From Undibacterium sp049340185 (GTDB lineage Bacteria; Pseudomonadota; Gammaproteobacteria; Burkholderiales; Burkholderiaceae_D): DNA of 64,000 nucleotides. Position 1 is the first letter of the stretch. Each line of letters starts with the position of its first letter. The stretch spans positions 558,001 through 622,000 of the forward strand of contig NZ_JBMPPC010000001.1 of NCBI RefSeq assembly GCF_049340185.1, given 5' to 3'. Of this stretch, positions 1 through 8,575 are shown piece after piece. The translations under genes were made by a program, and so were the position numbers. Below the pieces are notes generated by a model, which saw only the letters and a list, made by a program, of their open reading frames with translations, had not been told where the DNA came from and did not search any database.

Positions 1-1476
1 ATTTCGTAACGGATTGCTTGCTTGTGAGTCTGCCGGCGCCTGTATTGCAGCAGGCAAGTCATATCCACCACCCAAAGCTTTGATCAGATTGATTTGCAGA
101 TCAATGCGGCGAATCTGAATATCCAGCAATAATTTTTGTTGGCTTATCCGGCCATTTTCTGCTGCGAGCACCGGTAACATATTGGCGGTGCCAGCCTTTT
201 GTCGTTGCTGTGCCAGATCAATAGTTCTAGCCGCCGCCGCATCAGCAATTCGTTGATTTTTGTCCTGCGCATCTGTAGTTTTTAGTGACTGCACCTGATC
301 GGCGACTTCACGCAATGCGTCAGTCAGACTTTGATTGTAGGTAGCAACTGCGGCATCGTATGACGCCACTTTTCCCTTGAGCTGTGCACGCAAACGGCCG
401 CCTTCAAAGATTGGCAGACGAATCGCCGGACCTGCGCCAATAATCGTACTGCCACTCTGAAATAAGTTGGAAACACCCAGACTCGATACGCCAGCGAATC
501 CAATTAAATTAATGTTTGGATAAAACTGAGTTTTTGCCACGTCAATCTCACCTTGAAGAGCTTCAACGCGCCAGCGAGCTGCCACAACATCTGGCCTGCG
601 TCCTAGTAATGCCAATGGCAACTGTTCTGGCAGAGTCTGACTATTTGATGCGTTGAACATAGGCTTAGCGATTAACTGCCCGCGCTCAGGTGATTGCCCC
701 AATAACGCAGCTAGTTGATTACGGCTTAGTACGATGGCTTCTTGCCATTGGTTGATCTCTGCTTGCAGAGTTGAGCTTTGGATCAGGCTTTGCTGTATTT
801 CTGTACTGGTATCTAATCCTGCTTTTACCCGCTGTTTCGTGAGTTCGTCGAGTTTATTGCGCACCGCCAGTTGACGGGTGCTTAAATCCAGTTGCTCATA
901 TTGTCGTGCCAGTTGCACCCAGGCGTGTGCGATTGCCGTACTCAGCATCAGCTTGGCACTTTGCTGTTCTGCAAGCGCAACTTTTTCCTGGGAAAGGGCG
1001 GAGCGCATCTCAGCCGAATGTTTGCCCCAGAAATCGAGTTCATATCCGACATTCAGAGCAATTTGATTATTACTTTTTGTTGATCCTGCCAGCGGGGGCG
1101 GAATCATGCCATGCTCCGTGAAGCGCTGGTAAGTGCTATCCAGACTCGCGTTGATATTCACTTTATCGTTGGCGCCGGTAGCTTCTATCAATGCTTTGGC
1201 GCTGGCGATGCGAGCGGCAGCGACCTGTAGTCCGGGGTTATCGGCAATTGCAACATCAATCAGGTTTTGTAAATCCTTACCGCCGATCTGCTGCGCCCAA
1301 TTGGCATCTTGCCAGTACGCTGAAGGAGAATTCACCTCAGTTGTTTGTGACGGGAGTGAGCGTAACTGGGCACTACTTTGTATGCCCGTAAAATTTGCAC
1401 AGCCTGAGAGCGTGAGCACCAGACTACTTGCTATCGCCAATTGCAAGCCAGTATGCCGTTTAGGTATGAGCTTCAT
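1..1476 (-). CDS. NodT-family outer membrane efflux lipoprotein (partial, C-terminus runs off the window)
   Basis: This is the outer-membrane channel of a tripartite drug or solvent efflux pump. The reading frame is open from the ATG at 1476 to the window edge, giving 492 codons without a stop; family members are about 480-500 residues, so little is missing. The N-terminus has a lipoprotein signal with a lipobox (LTLSGC, Cys about residue 26), as in NodT/OprM proteins. The body shows TolC-family features such as ELDFWGK and alternating helical repeats. It lies 46 bases downstream of a MarR regulator on the same strand, which suggests a regulator-efflux operon. The inner-membrane and adaptor subunits are not in the window and may lie to the left. 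Confidence 0.9.
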   Translation of the reverse strand, partial: MKLIPKRHTGLQLAIASSLVLTLSGCANFTGIQSSAQLRSLPSQTTEVNSPSAYWQDANWAQQIGGKDLQNLIDVAIADNPGLQVAAARIASAKALIEATGANDKVNINASLDSTYQRFTEHGMIPPPLAGSTKSNNQIALNVGYELDFWGKHSAEMRSALSQEKVALAEQQSAKLMLSTAIAHAWVQLARQYEQLDLSTRQLAVRNKLDELTKQRVKAGLDTSTEIQQSLIQSSTLQAEINQWQEAIVLSRNQLAALLGQSPERGQLIAKPMFNASNSQTLPEQLPLALLGRRPDVVAARWRVEALQGEIDVAKTQFYPNINLIGFAGVSSLGVSNLFQSGSTIIGAGPAIRLPIFEGGRLRAQLKGKVASYDAAVATYNQSLTDALREVADQVQSLKTTDAQDKNQRIADAAAARTIDLAQQRQKAGTANMLPVLAAENGRISQQKLLLDIQIRRIDLQINLIKALGGGYDLPAAIQAPADSQASNPLRN

Positions 1477-1522
1477 AATTTTTATCAAAAAAGAAAAATA
1501 ATAGATGTCGAGGCAATGATTG

Positions 1523-2002
1523 CTATGTAGATTCGATTGGTTCAAATAGGCATCGGTTCGCTAATAATTTTTTTAATAAACTTCTTAAAAAACCAATTTC
1601 TTCAGGGCTAAATCCAGTAAATGCAATATCAAGATTGTGGTGATAGATGGGGGGCAGGCATTCTGCCAATGCACGCCCCTGTTCTGTGAGTACGAGCTTT
1701 AGCAAGCGTTTGTCATTCGCATCAGGCGTACGCGCCAGAATTTCTTTGGCTACCAGCCTGTCTAGCATGCGTTTCATGGCGCCAGCATCAATAAATAAAT
1801 CACGTGCTAACTCGGCGGCGGTACTGCATCGCCCAATCGCCAGCATCATGATCACGCTAGCCTGAGCATGTGTAATCCCGAGATCAACCAGCGAATCGTC
1901 TACGGCTTTGGATAGCATCGTTTTCGTTCTGGAGAGAAGGTAACCAACGCTATCTTCGACCTGGTAGCTGGAAAAAGAAAATGGCTTAACTTGTTGTTCC
2001 AT
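1523..2002 (-). CDS. MarR-family transcriptional regulator
   Basis: A 159-residue winged helix-turn-helix regulator of the MarR type. The central part (about residues 45-110) contains the recognition helix region STAAELARDLFIDAGAMKRM and the wing with the DANDKR motif typical of MarR proteins (D-x-R/K-D/N-K/R). MarR proteins usually repress their own operon and release DNA when bound by a small ligand. The gene heads a minus-strand unit with the NodT efflux gene, so it probably controls that pump. A perfect 14-bp palindrome lies 15 bases before the start codon and is a likely operator. The ligand cannot be read from sequence. Confidence 0.92.
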   Translation of the reverse strand: MEQQVKPFSFSSYQVEDSVGYLLSRTKTMLSKAVDDSLVDLGITHAQASVIMMLAIGRCSTAAELARDLFIDAGAMKRMLDRLVAKEILARTPDANDKRLLKLVLTEQGRALAECLPPIYHHNLDIAFTGFSPEEIGFLRSLLKKLLANRCLFEPIEST

Positions 2003-2017
2003 GATTATTAAATTTTA

Positions 2018-2031
2018 ATTGCCTAGGCAAT
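2018..2031. promoter_or_regulatory. Probable MarR operator palindrome
   Basis: The sequence ATTGCCTAGGCAAT is a perfect 14-bp palindrome just upstream of the marR start codon. It directly abuts an AT-rich TATAATAT stretch (2031-2038) that could be part of the promoter. MarR dimers commonly bind such palindromes in their own promoter. The assignment to this regulator is inference. Confidence 0.6.
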
Positions 2032-2133
2032 ATAATATATCAAATCAAAAAACATTGCTGATGGTGCTAAAACGGATTTTTATCAAGATAGCGCGCTATA
2101 AAACATAATCTAAAAAGCAATCGCACAAAGAAA

Positions 2134-2155
2134 AACGGCACCCTGAGGTGCCGTT
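2134..2155 (-). terminator. Intrinsic terminator of the phoH-like gene
   Basis: A 9-bp perfect stem (AACGGCACC / GGTGCCGTT) with a 4-base loop is followed on the minus strand by TTTTTC. It lies about 20 bases after the stop codon of the PhoH-like gene, the expected position for its Rho-independent terminator. Confidence 0.8.
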
Positions 2156-2176
2156 CGTAGAGAGGCTGATGTTACT

Positions 2177-3892
2177 TTATAAAATTTCGCTAGCGTGATC
2201 TGCCAGGCGAGAGCGCTCACCCCGTGCCAGCGTGACATGACCGCTATGTGCCCAGCCTTTGAATCTATCCACGACATAAGTCAGGCCACTGGATCCTTCG
2301 GTCAGATAAGGCGTGTCGATCTGTGCGATATTGCCAAGACAGATAATCTTCGTGCCAGGGCCGGCACGTGTGACCAGAGTTTTGACTTGTTTTGGCGTCA
2401 GATTCTGCGCTTCATCGATGATCAGGAATTTGTTGACGAAAGTACGGCCGCGCATAAAGTTCAGTGATTTGATCTTGATTTTTGAGCGTATTAAGTCTTG
2501 TGTTGCTGCACGCCCCCAATCACCGGCGTCGTTATCCGACTTATTCAGGACTTCAAGATTGTCGTCAAATGCGCCCATCCACGGTGACATTTTTTCTTCT
2601 TCCGTGCCAGGTAAGAAGCCGATGTCTTCACCAACCGGGACTGTCACACGCGTCACGATGATCTCGTTATAGGTTTTGGTTTCCAATACCTGAGCCAGAC
2701 CAGCTGCCAGTGCAAGCAGCGTTTTGCCGGTACCAGCTTGCCCCAGCAAGGTCACAAAATCACACTCAGGATCCATCAGCAGGTTCAGGGCAAAATTCTG
2801 TTCCCGATTGCGTGAAGTCACACCCCACACACTATGCTTGGCATGTCCGTAGTCGCGCAAAGTTTGCAGCACTGCCGTTTTGCCATTGATCTGACGTACG
2901 TGACCATAGAACGAAGCTTCACCGTTCTTTGGTTCCAAATAGACAAATTGGTTGACCAGCAGACTAGGGATGATTGGGCCTGTAATCCGGTAAAACGTGG
3001 TACTCAGACCATTACGATTTTCTTGCCAGGTTTCTATGCCTTTACCATGCTTATTCCAGAAATCATCTGGTAACTGCACGATGCCCGTGTAGAGCAGATC
3101 CGAATCTTCCAGAACATGATCGTTGAAATAATCTTCGGCAGGCAAGCCCAATGCACGGGCTTTAATACGCATATTGATATCTTTTGATACCAACACAACA
3201 GGGCGCCCCGGAGATTCTGCCTCCAGAGCACGAACTACTGCCAAAATCTGGTTATCAGCTTTACCCTGAGGCAGTCCCTGAGGCAGGGCACCGCCTTGCA
3301 ATTTTGTCTGAAAATACAGATGACCTTTTGCGTCTTTATTGCCAAGCTTCGCTAAAGGAATCCCTTTTTCAATTTCGTGATGATCAATATCGCCTACCAG
3401 CGCATCCAGTGAGCGCGATACCTGGCGTGCATTGCGGGCGACCTCTGACATACCTTTTTTGTGATCATCGAGTTCTTCAAGCGTGATCATCGGCAGATAA
3501 ACATCATGCTCTTCAAAGCGGAACAGCGATGTCGGATCATGCATCAGGACGTTGGTGTCGAGAACGAATAATTTTGTTACGCCTGATTTATCGGCAGCAC
3601 GACTGGTTCCTGACTTGACGCGGTTGTCATGTTTCACGGCGACTGGTTTTGCTGTCGGTTTTGCCGCGACTACTGATGAGGCAAGCTTTGCCACAGGCGC
3701 AATCTTAGCGGCAGGCGCAACGATATTGGGTAACTGAGAAGGTTTTGAAGGTGTTATCGCTTCAATTTTTCTTGCTGGTGCAGCTTTAACTTCAGTCCCA
3801 CCTTGTTTTAAAGGTTTTGATTTATCTGCTTTAGGATAATCCTTAGGGGACAGCAGGGCCGCTGGTTTAGTCGGCATTTTCGGCAGGGGCAT
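2177..3892 (-). CDS. PhoH-like ATPase with N-terminal PIN domain
   Basis: A 571-residue protein combining a PIN-type RNase domain (about residues 107-250, motif FVLDTNVLMHD) with a PhoH ATPase domain (about 350-571). The ATPase has a Walker A motif GQAGTGKT at 384-391 and a Walker B FLIIDEAQ further on. This fusion corresponds to the PhoH2/YlaK type, thought to act as an ATP-dependent RNA helicase and RNase. The first 100 residues are Ala/Pro/Lys-rich low complexity, so the start is uncertain; a later Met at residue 6 is an alternative. The gene follows bcp on the same strand, separated by a terminator. Confidence 0.93.
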   Translation of the reverse strand: MPLPKMPTKPAALLSPKDYPKADKSKPLKQGGTEVKAAPARKIEAITPSKPSQLPNIVAPAAKIAPVAKLASSVVAAKPTAKPVAVKHDNRVKSGTSRAADKSGVTKLFVLDTNVLMHDPTSLFRFEEHDVYLPMITLEELDDHKKGMSEVARNARQVSRSLDALVGDIDHHEIEKGIPLAKLGNKDAKGHLYFQTKLQGGALPQGLPQGKADNQILAVVRALEAESPGRPVVLVSKDINMRIKARALGLPAEDYFNDHVLEDSDLLYTGIVQLPDDFWNKHGKGIETWQENRNGLSTTFYRITGPIIPSLLVNQFVYLEPKNGEASFYGHVRQINGKTAVLQTLRDYGHAKHSVWGVTSRNREQNFALNLLMDPECDFVTLLGQAGTGKTLLALAAGLAQVLETKTYNEIIVTRVTVPVGEDIGFLPGTEEEKMSPWMGAFDDNLEVLNKSDNDAGDWGRAATQDLIRSKIKIKSLNFMRGRTFVNKFLIIDEAQNLTPKQVKTLVTRAGPGTKIICLGNIAQIDTPYLTEGSSGLTYVVDRFKGWAHSGHVTLARGERSRLADHASEIL

Positions 3893-3928
3893 TAGGACCT
3901 CTTCTAAAAGTGTGAGAGCTTAAAAGTC

Positions 3929-3986
3929 AAAAAGCCGCTAAGAAGGACACCGGATTAATCCGGGACACTTCCATCTGCGGCTTTTT
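3929..3986 (-). terminator. Terminator-like hairpin between bcp and phoH
   Basis: AAAAAGCCGC (3929-3938) pairs perfectly with GCGGCTTTTT (3977-3986). The 38-base interior carries a second small palindrome CGGATTAATCCG. The A-rich and T-rich flanks allow termination in either direction; here it would end the bcp transcript. Confidence 0.6.
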
Positions 3987-4010
3987 CTCGAAGAAAATTT
4001 TAGATTTCAA

Positions 4011-4487
4011 TTACTGGTTTGCGCTCACAAATTCCAACACTTCATCAACATGTCCAGCTACTTTTACTCCACGCCATTCTTTCACTAATTTGCCGCTGCC
4101 GTCAATCACAAACGTACTGCGCTCAACGCCGCGATGTTGTTTGCCGTACATATTTTTCATCTTCATCACGTCAAACAAATTGCAGACGGCTTCTTCAGGG
4201 TCTGATATCAGCTCAAACGGCAAGCCCAACTTGGCTTTAAAACCCTCATGCGAACGCAAGCTGTCACGACTCACGCCGAATACGACGGCATTGTTTTTTT
4301 CAAATGAGGCATGGGCATCACGAAACGCCAGGCTCTCCGTCGTACAGCCTGGGGTGTTGTCTTTAGGGTAAAAATAGATGACGATAGTTTTTCCAGCATA
4401 GTGACTAAGCTGAAACGTTTGTTCGCTGGTCATCGCAGCAGAAAATTCTGGAACCTGGCATTGCAGTGCGGATGGGCTATCGGCCAC
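4011..4487 (-). CDS. bcp: Peroxiredoxin, bacterioferritin comigratory protein family
   Basis: A thiol peroxidase that reduces hydrogen peroxide and organic hydroperoxides in the cytoplasm. The active site PKDNTPGCTTE carries the peroxidatic Cys. The usual second Cys five residues further on is replaced (TTESLAFRD), so this copy lacks the common resolving Cys at that place and may work as a 1-Cys type or use another Cys. I place the start at a GTG (4487) because AGGAG sits 6 bases before it; an ATG at 4520 would add 11 residues without a comparable ribosome site. Downstream of arnD on the same strand. Confidence 0.92.
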   Translation of the reverse strand: MADSPSALQCQVPEFSAAMTSEQTFQLSHYAGKTIVIYFYPKDNTPGCTTESLAFRDAHASFEKNNAVVFGVSRDSLRSHEGFKAKLGLPFELISDPEEAVCNLFDVMKMKNMYGKQHRGVERSTFVIDGSGKLVKEWRGVKVAGHVDEVLEFVSANQ

Positions 4488-4556
4488 AGTAGTCTCCTGA
4501 GTAGGTGGATGGAGAAGCATTCAAGCTGTCCGCCATCCATCCGGGTCAGCTACAGC

Positions 4557-5498
4557 TCAGGCGGCTAATGCAAACAATTCACCAGATCTACCAGGCAATT
4601 CAACCCAATTGATCGCGTGAGCTGGTAATTTCTCGTTTTTGATGGTCTCATAAAAATCTGCCATCGAAACACAATCGTAACCTTGTTTGCGCCAACCTTT
4701 CAGCAATTCCTCGAAGATGGGGGCGAGTTTTTGCCCTTCAAGTTCTGCATGCAGAGTAAATACGTGATTTCTTGGTGCTGCCGTTAATTTAAGGATTGTA
4801 GCGGCAATATTTGACCCGTTAATGACGATGCCATCAATGTCACGGCCCAGCATTTCATCCAGCGTTGGCAGCGTGGTCGGCATCTGAATGCAGGACAAGG
4901 ATTTGCCATTAACTTGCAAGCGATAAGGACCCGCCGTGATATTCGCCAGGCTGCCATTGTCGTTGAGCAGGGCACGTCCGTCAGACGCATATGACATACC
5001 GAACTGATCGAGCTGCTCAAACGCATGGGCATTCATCTGCCATCCTGCGGCGCCATGGGTTTTTGGTGCTGCGCCAAAAATTTCTTTGAACCGCGAATAT
5101 GCCTGTTGCATCTGGCGCTGTGTCCACCCCGCGTCACGTTGACGCACATTATCTTGCCAGACGACATGATCCCAGGTGTGAATGCCGCATTCAAAGCCAG
5201 CATCCTGCACTGCACGCATTTCATTTGCACAGCCTTTGCCGATATCCGGTGCTGGCAAAAAAACGCCATACATCAAGGTTTTGACACCATAGTGCTCAAC
5301 GACCGAGGTGCGCGAGACTTTTTGGAAAAAACCAGGACGGAAAGCACGTCGTAACGCCCATCCGGTATGGTCTTTGCCCAGAGAGAATAGAAAAGTAGCA
5401 CCAGCCTGATGCTGCTTCAACAGGCGCACCAGATTCGGTACGCCTTCTTTGGTGCCGCGAAACGTATCGACGTCAATTTTTAGGACGATGCTTGGCAT
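4557..5498 (-). CDS. arnD: 4-deoxy-4-formamido-L-arabinose-phosphoundecaprenol deformylase
   Basis: A 313-residue polysaccharide-deacetylase (NodB-like) enzyme that removes the formyl group from undecaprenyl-phosphate-Ara4FN before Ara4N is transferred to lipid A. The N-terminus KIDVDTFRGTKEGVP is characteristic of ArnD, and the conserved metal-site segments CGIHTWDHV and LHAELEG are present. It follows the decarboxylase gene by 9 bases, so it is co-transcribed with the other arn genes. The length agrees with the family (about 300 residues). Confidence 0.93.
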   Translation of the reverse strand: MPSIVLKIDVDTFRGTKEGVPNLVRLLKQHQAGATFLFSLGKDHTGWALRRAFRPGFFQKVSRTSVVEHYGVKTLMYGVFLPAPDIGKGCANEMRAVQDAGFECGIHTWDHVVWQDNVRQRDAGWTQRQMQQAYSRFKEIFGAAPKTHGAAGWQMNAHAFEQLDQFGMSYASDGRALLNDNGSLANITAGPYRLQVNGKSLSCIQMPTTLPTLDEMLGRDIDGIVINGSNIAATILKLTAAPRNHVFTLHAELEGQKLAPIFEELLKGWRKQGYDCVSMADFYETIKNEKLPAHAINWVELPGRSGELFALAA

Positions 5499-5507
5499 TG
5501 GTGCTGA

Positions 5508-6548
5508 TTAGTCCATCAATGCACGGGCTTCGGCTACCTGGCTGCGGTAAGCATCGAAAATATTGCGCATGGTGTCTTTCATATCCGTTGTTGGTGCCCA
5601 GCCCAGTTCTTCGCAGGTATTGGTGATTTTTGGCACGCGATTTTGAACGTCTTGATAACCTGCGCCGTAATAGGCGCCAGATGTCGTTTCTGTCAGTTGT
5701 ACGTTTTTCGCAGTATCTGCATATTCCGGATATTCAGCAGCCAGAGTCAACATCATGTGAGCGAGTTCACGAATCGAATAGTTATTGGTCGGATTGCCGA
5801 TGTTATAGATCTTGCCGCTGGCAATGCCATTCTTGTTATCGATGATACGCATCAGCGCATCAATGCCATCGTCGATATATGTGAAAGCGCGCTTCTGTGC
5901 GCCGCCGTCAACCAGAGAGATGTTTTCACCACGTACAATATGACCGAAGAACTGTGTGACAACGCGGGAGCTGCCTTCTTTTGGTGTATGAATATTGTCC
6001 AGACCAGCGCCGATCCAGTTAAACGGGCGGAACAGCGTGAAATTCAGGCCTTCCATGCCATAGCCCCAGATCACACGATCCATCAATTGCTTGGCGCAAG
6101 AATAGATCCAGCGTGGTTTATTGATCGGGCCGCAAATCAGTTCGGATTGCTCAGGATCGAATTCCTCGTCATGGCACATGCCATACACTTCGGATGTCGA
6201 CGGGAACACCAAGTGCTTGCCGTACTTGGCCGCCGAGCGGACGATAGGCAGATTAGCTTCGAAATCCAGCTCAAAAACGCGCAGAGGTTGTTTGACATAA
6301 GTCGATGGTGTGGCGATCGCGACCAGAGGCAGAATGACGTCGCATTTTTTAACATGGTACTCAACCCATTCTTTATTGATGGTGATGTCACCCTCAAAGA
6401 AGTGCATGCGTGGATGATTGATCATGTCGCCCAGACGCTCGGTTTGCATATCCATGCCATAGACTTCCCAGTCTGTCGTTTCCAGGATGCGTTTAGACAA
6501 GTGATGACCGATAAAGCCGTTGACGCCGAGAATGAGGACTTTTTTCAT
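5508..6548 (-). CDS. arnA: UDP-glucuronate C-4'' decarboxylase (stand-alone ArnA dehydrogenase domain)
   Basis: A 346-residue short-chain dehydrogenase/epimerase that oxidatively decarboxylates UDP-glucuronate to UDP-4-keto-pentose. The N-terminus has the NAD-binding motif GVNGFIGHHL, and the catalytic Ser-Tyr-Lys set appears as PSTSEVYG plus YSCAKQ. In Enterobacteria this is the C-terminal half of bifunctional ArnA; here it is a separate gene from the formyltransferase at 6658. Stand-alone versions are known from Ralstonia-type bacteria as UDP-4-keto-pentose/UDP-xylose synthase. It lies between the formyltransferase and arnD. Confidence 0.93.
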   Translation of the reverse strand: MKKVLILGVNGFIGHHLSKRILETTDWEVYGMDMQTERLGDMINHPRMHFFEGDITINKEWVEYHVKKCDVILPLVAIATPSTYVKQPLRVFELDFEANLPIVRSAAKYGKHLVFPSTSEVYGMCHDEEFDPEQSELICGPINKPRWIYSCAKQLMDRVIWGYGMEGLNFTLFRPFNWIGAGLDNIHTPKEGSSRVVTQFFGHIVRGENISLVDGGAQKRAFTYIDDGIDALMRIIDNKNGIASGKIYNIGNPTNNYSIRELAHMMLTLAAEYPEYADTAKNVQLTETTSGAYYGAGYQDVQNRVPKITNTCEELGWAPTTDMKDTMRNIFDAYRSQVAEARALMD

Positions 6549-6657
6549 GATGATTTCTTTATAATTTTTAAAAATTAATTGGTGTCTTGATGAATATTAA
6601 AGCGCTGTTTTTTCCGCCGCTGCCTGTCAAAAGCCGCTGATACATAACTGGGCAACG

Positions 6658-7593
6658 TTAAACGTAGCCAGACTTGAGTGCCGCATCAAGTGCCTTGGCA
6701 GTGACTACTTCACCATTCAACAATAATTCCATAATTGTGAGCGCACGGCCATCGCCGCAAACGCCAAGAATAGCATTATCCACTACACATAAGCCTGTCG
6801 GCAAATCTATGGTGTTTTTTGCTGTTGATATCGTGTTTAGTCGTGCTTTTCCGATAACATAAGTTTTGCCATGCAATTCGGTAAAAGCCCCAGGATAGGG
6901 CGGGGCAACCGCGCGATGCAGGTTATAGACTTGCTGGGCAGTCTGCTCCCAGTTGATGCGACCATCCTCTGGTTTACGTCCGCCAAAATAACTGCCTTTA
7001 GCCAGATCATTGCTTAAATTTGGCGCTGTTCCGGCGATCAGGCCGGGCAAGGCAGACCACAAGGTTTGCTCCGAAGCGACAGTCAATTTGCCAAACACGT
7101 CAAATGCGGTGTCATCAGGCAAAATAGGTACCATGGTCTGCGCAATGATGGCACCCGCATCCGGTTTCAGCGCCATTTCATGTAGGGTCGCGCCGGTCTC
7201 GGTTTCGCCATGGAGTACCGCCCAATTGACAGGCACACGACCACGATATTTGGGAAGTAAGGAGCCGTGCAAGTTATACGCGCCGCGTTTTGCCAGAGCA
7301 AGCAATTCGAGCGGCAACATGTTCCGGTAGTAAAAGCTGAAGATAAAATCTGGCGCAATGGCAGCGACTTGCGCATGCAACTCAGTAGATTTCGGGTCTG
7401 CTGGCGTAATCGTCGGTATGCCGTGCTCTTTACATAGCGCGGCTACCGATTCAAACCAGATGGTTTCAGCCGGATTATCTTCATGGGTAACGACCAGTTC
7501 AATCGTTATGCCACGCGCCAGCAGGGTTTTAATACAGCGGACGCCGACGCTGTGGTAGGCGAATACAACCGCAGTGGTATGGGATGAAGGCAT
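6658..7593 (-). CDS. arnA: UDP-4-amino-4-deoxy-L-arabinose formyltransferase (stand-alone ArnA N-terminal domain)
   Basis: A methionyl-tRNA formyltransferase-like enzyme that formylates UDP-Ara4N with 10-formyl-tetrahydrofolate. The start MPSSHTTAVVFAYHSVG at 7593 lies directly after the arnC stop codon (7595-7597), so the pair is translationally coupled; a longer frame reaches 7698 but would overlap arnC. Family motifs include HGSLLPKYRGRVPVNWA and the DAGAI segment. The length (311 residues) fits the ArnA N-terminal domain. The split from the decarboxylase domain is discussed as a finding. Confidence 0.92.
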   Translation of the reverse strand: MPSSHTTAVVFAYHSVGVRCIKTLLARGITIELVVTHEDNPAETIWFESVAALCKEHGIPTITPADPKSTELHAQVAAIAPDFIFSFYYRNMLPLELLALAKRGAYNLHGSLLPKYRGRVPVNWAVLHGETETGATLHEMALKPDAGAIIAQTMVPILPDDTAFDVFGKLTVASEQTLWSALPGLIAGTAPNLSNDLAKGSYFGGRKPEDGRINWEQTAQQVYNLHRAVAPPYPGAFTELHGKTYVIGKARLNTISTAKNTIDLPTGLCVVDNAILGVCGDGRALTIMELLLNGEVVTAKALDAALKSGYV

Positions 7594-7594
7594 C

Positions 7595-8563
7595 TTAATT
7601 CGTTTCCGTCGCGTCACTGTTGGTTTGCTCGAGAATTGTCTGTACGACATAACGTGGACGACCGCGAACTTGCTGATAAATCCGGCCAACGTATTCACCC
7701 AAGAGGCCGATACCGAACAAAATCACACCCATCATGAAGAAGGCAATCGCAAACAAAGTGAACAGACCTTCTGCCTCAGCGCCCAGAACAAAGCGGCGTA
7801 TCAACAGCAAGAACACCAATAAAGCAGATGCCACCGATAACACCATGCCCAGCATCGAGAACAACTGTAAAGGCATGATAGAAAAGCCGGTCATCAAATC
7901 AAAATTCAGACGGATCAGGCTGTATAAGGAATACTTCGATTCACCGGCCGCACGTTCTTCATGCTCCACCGTGATTTCAGTCGGCTTGCGGGCAAACGTA
8001 TAGGCTAGCGCAGGAACAAAGGTATTTACTTCGCTGCACTGATTAATTAGATTAATCACATTGCGGCCGTAGGCGCGCAGCATATTCCCCTGATCTGTGA
8101 TCTTGATACGGGTAATTTTTTCGCGGATGCGGTTCATCGCTTTGGAGGCGTAGGTGCGCCATGCGGAGTCCTGACGCTTGCGGCGGATAGAGCCGACATA
8201 ATCAAAACCCTCGCGCATTTTATCGACCAGCGCACCGATTTCTTCCGGTGGGTTTTGCAAATCAGCATCCAGCGTCACCACGATGTCGCCGCGTGTTGCC
8301 TGAAACCCTGCCAATATCGCCATATGCTGACCATAATTGCCATTGAACAGTACGACACGAGTCACGTCAGGACGCAGACGAAACTGATCTGCCAGCATTG
8401 CGGCGGTGTTATCTCGGCTACCGTCATTGACGAATACGATTTCATAAGGGACGCCGCGTGCTGCCAGGGCATCCAGCGCCGGATACAGGCGTGCATATAG
8501 CTGCGCGAGGCCGGATTCTTCGTTATAAACGGGGATGACGACGGAGAGTTCAGGTTTCATCAA
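7595..8563 (-). CDS. arnC: Undecaprenyl-phosphate 4-deoxy-4-formamido-L-arabinose transferase
   Basis: A 322-residue family-2 glycosyltransferase that puts Ara4FN on undecaprenyl phosphate at the inner membrane. The GT-A domain occupies about residues 1-230 (VVIPVYNEESGLAQLY near the N-terminus, catalytic DADLQNPPE). Two hydrophobic segments near the C-terminus (about 235-265 and 270-300) anchor it to the membrane, as in ArnC and related DPM-like enzymes. It starts 12 bases after arnB and abuts the formyltransferase. Confidence 0.93.
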   Translation of the reverse strand: MMKPELSVVIPVYNEESGLAQLYARLYPALDALAARGVPYEIVFVNDGSRDNTAAMLADQFRLRPDVTRVVLFNGNYGQHMAILAGFQATRGDIVVTLDADLQNPPEEIGALVDKMREGFDYVGSIRRKRQDSAWRTYASKAMNRIREKITRIKITDQGNMLRAYGRNVINLINQCSEVNTFVPALAYTFARKPTEITVEHEERAAGESKYSLYSLIRLNFDLMTGFSIMPLQLFSMLGMVLSVASALLVFLLLIRRFVLGAEAEGLFTLFAIAFFMMGVILFGIGLLGEYVGRIYQQVRGRPRYVVQTILEQTNSDATETN

Positions 8564-8575
8564 GCGTGGTCCGAA

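Noticed and set aside
5643..6578. A 311-codon plus-strand frame opposite the UDP-glucuronate decarboxylase gene
   Set aside because: Fully antisense to a well-recognised gene; the protein shows no domain and has a composition of a shadow frame.
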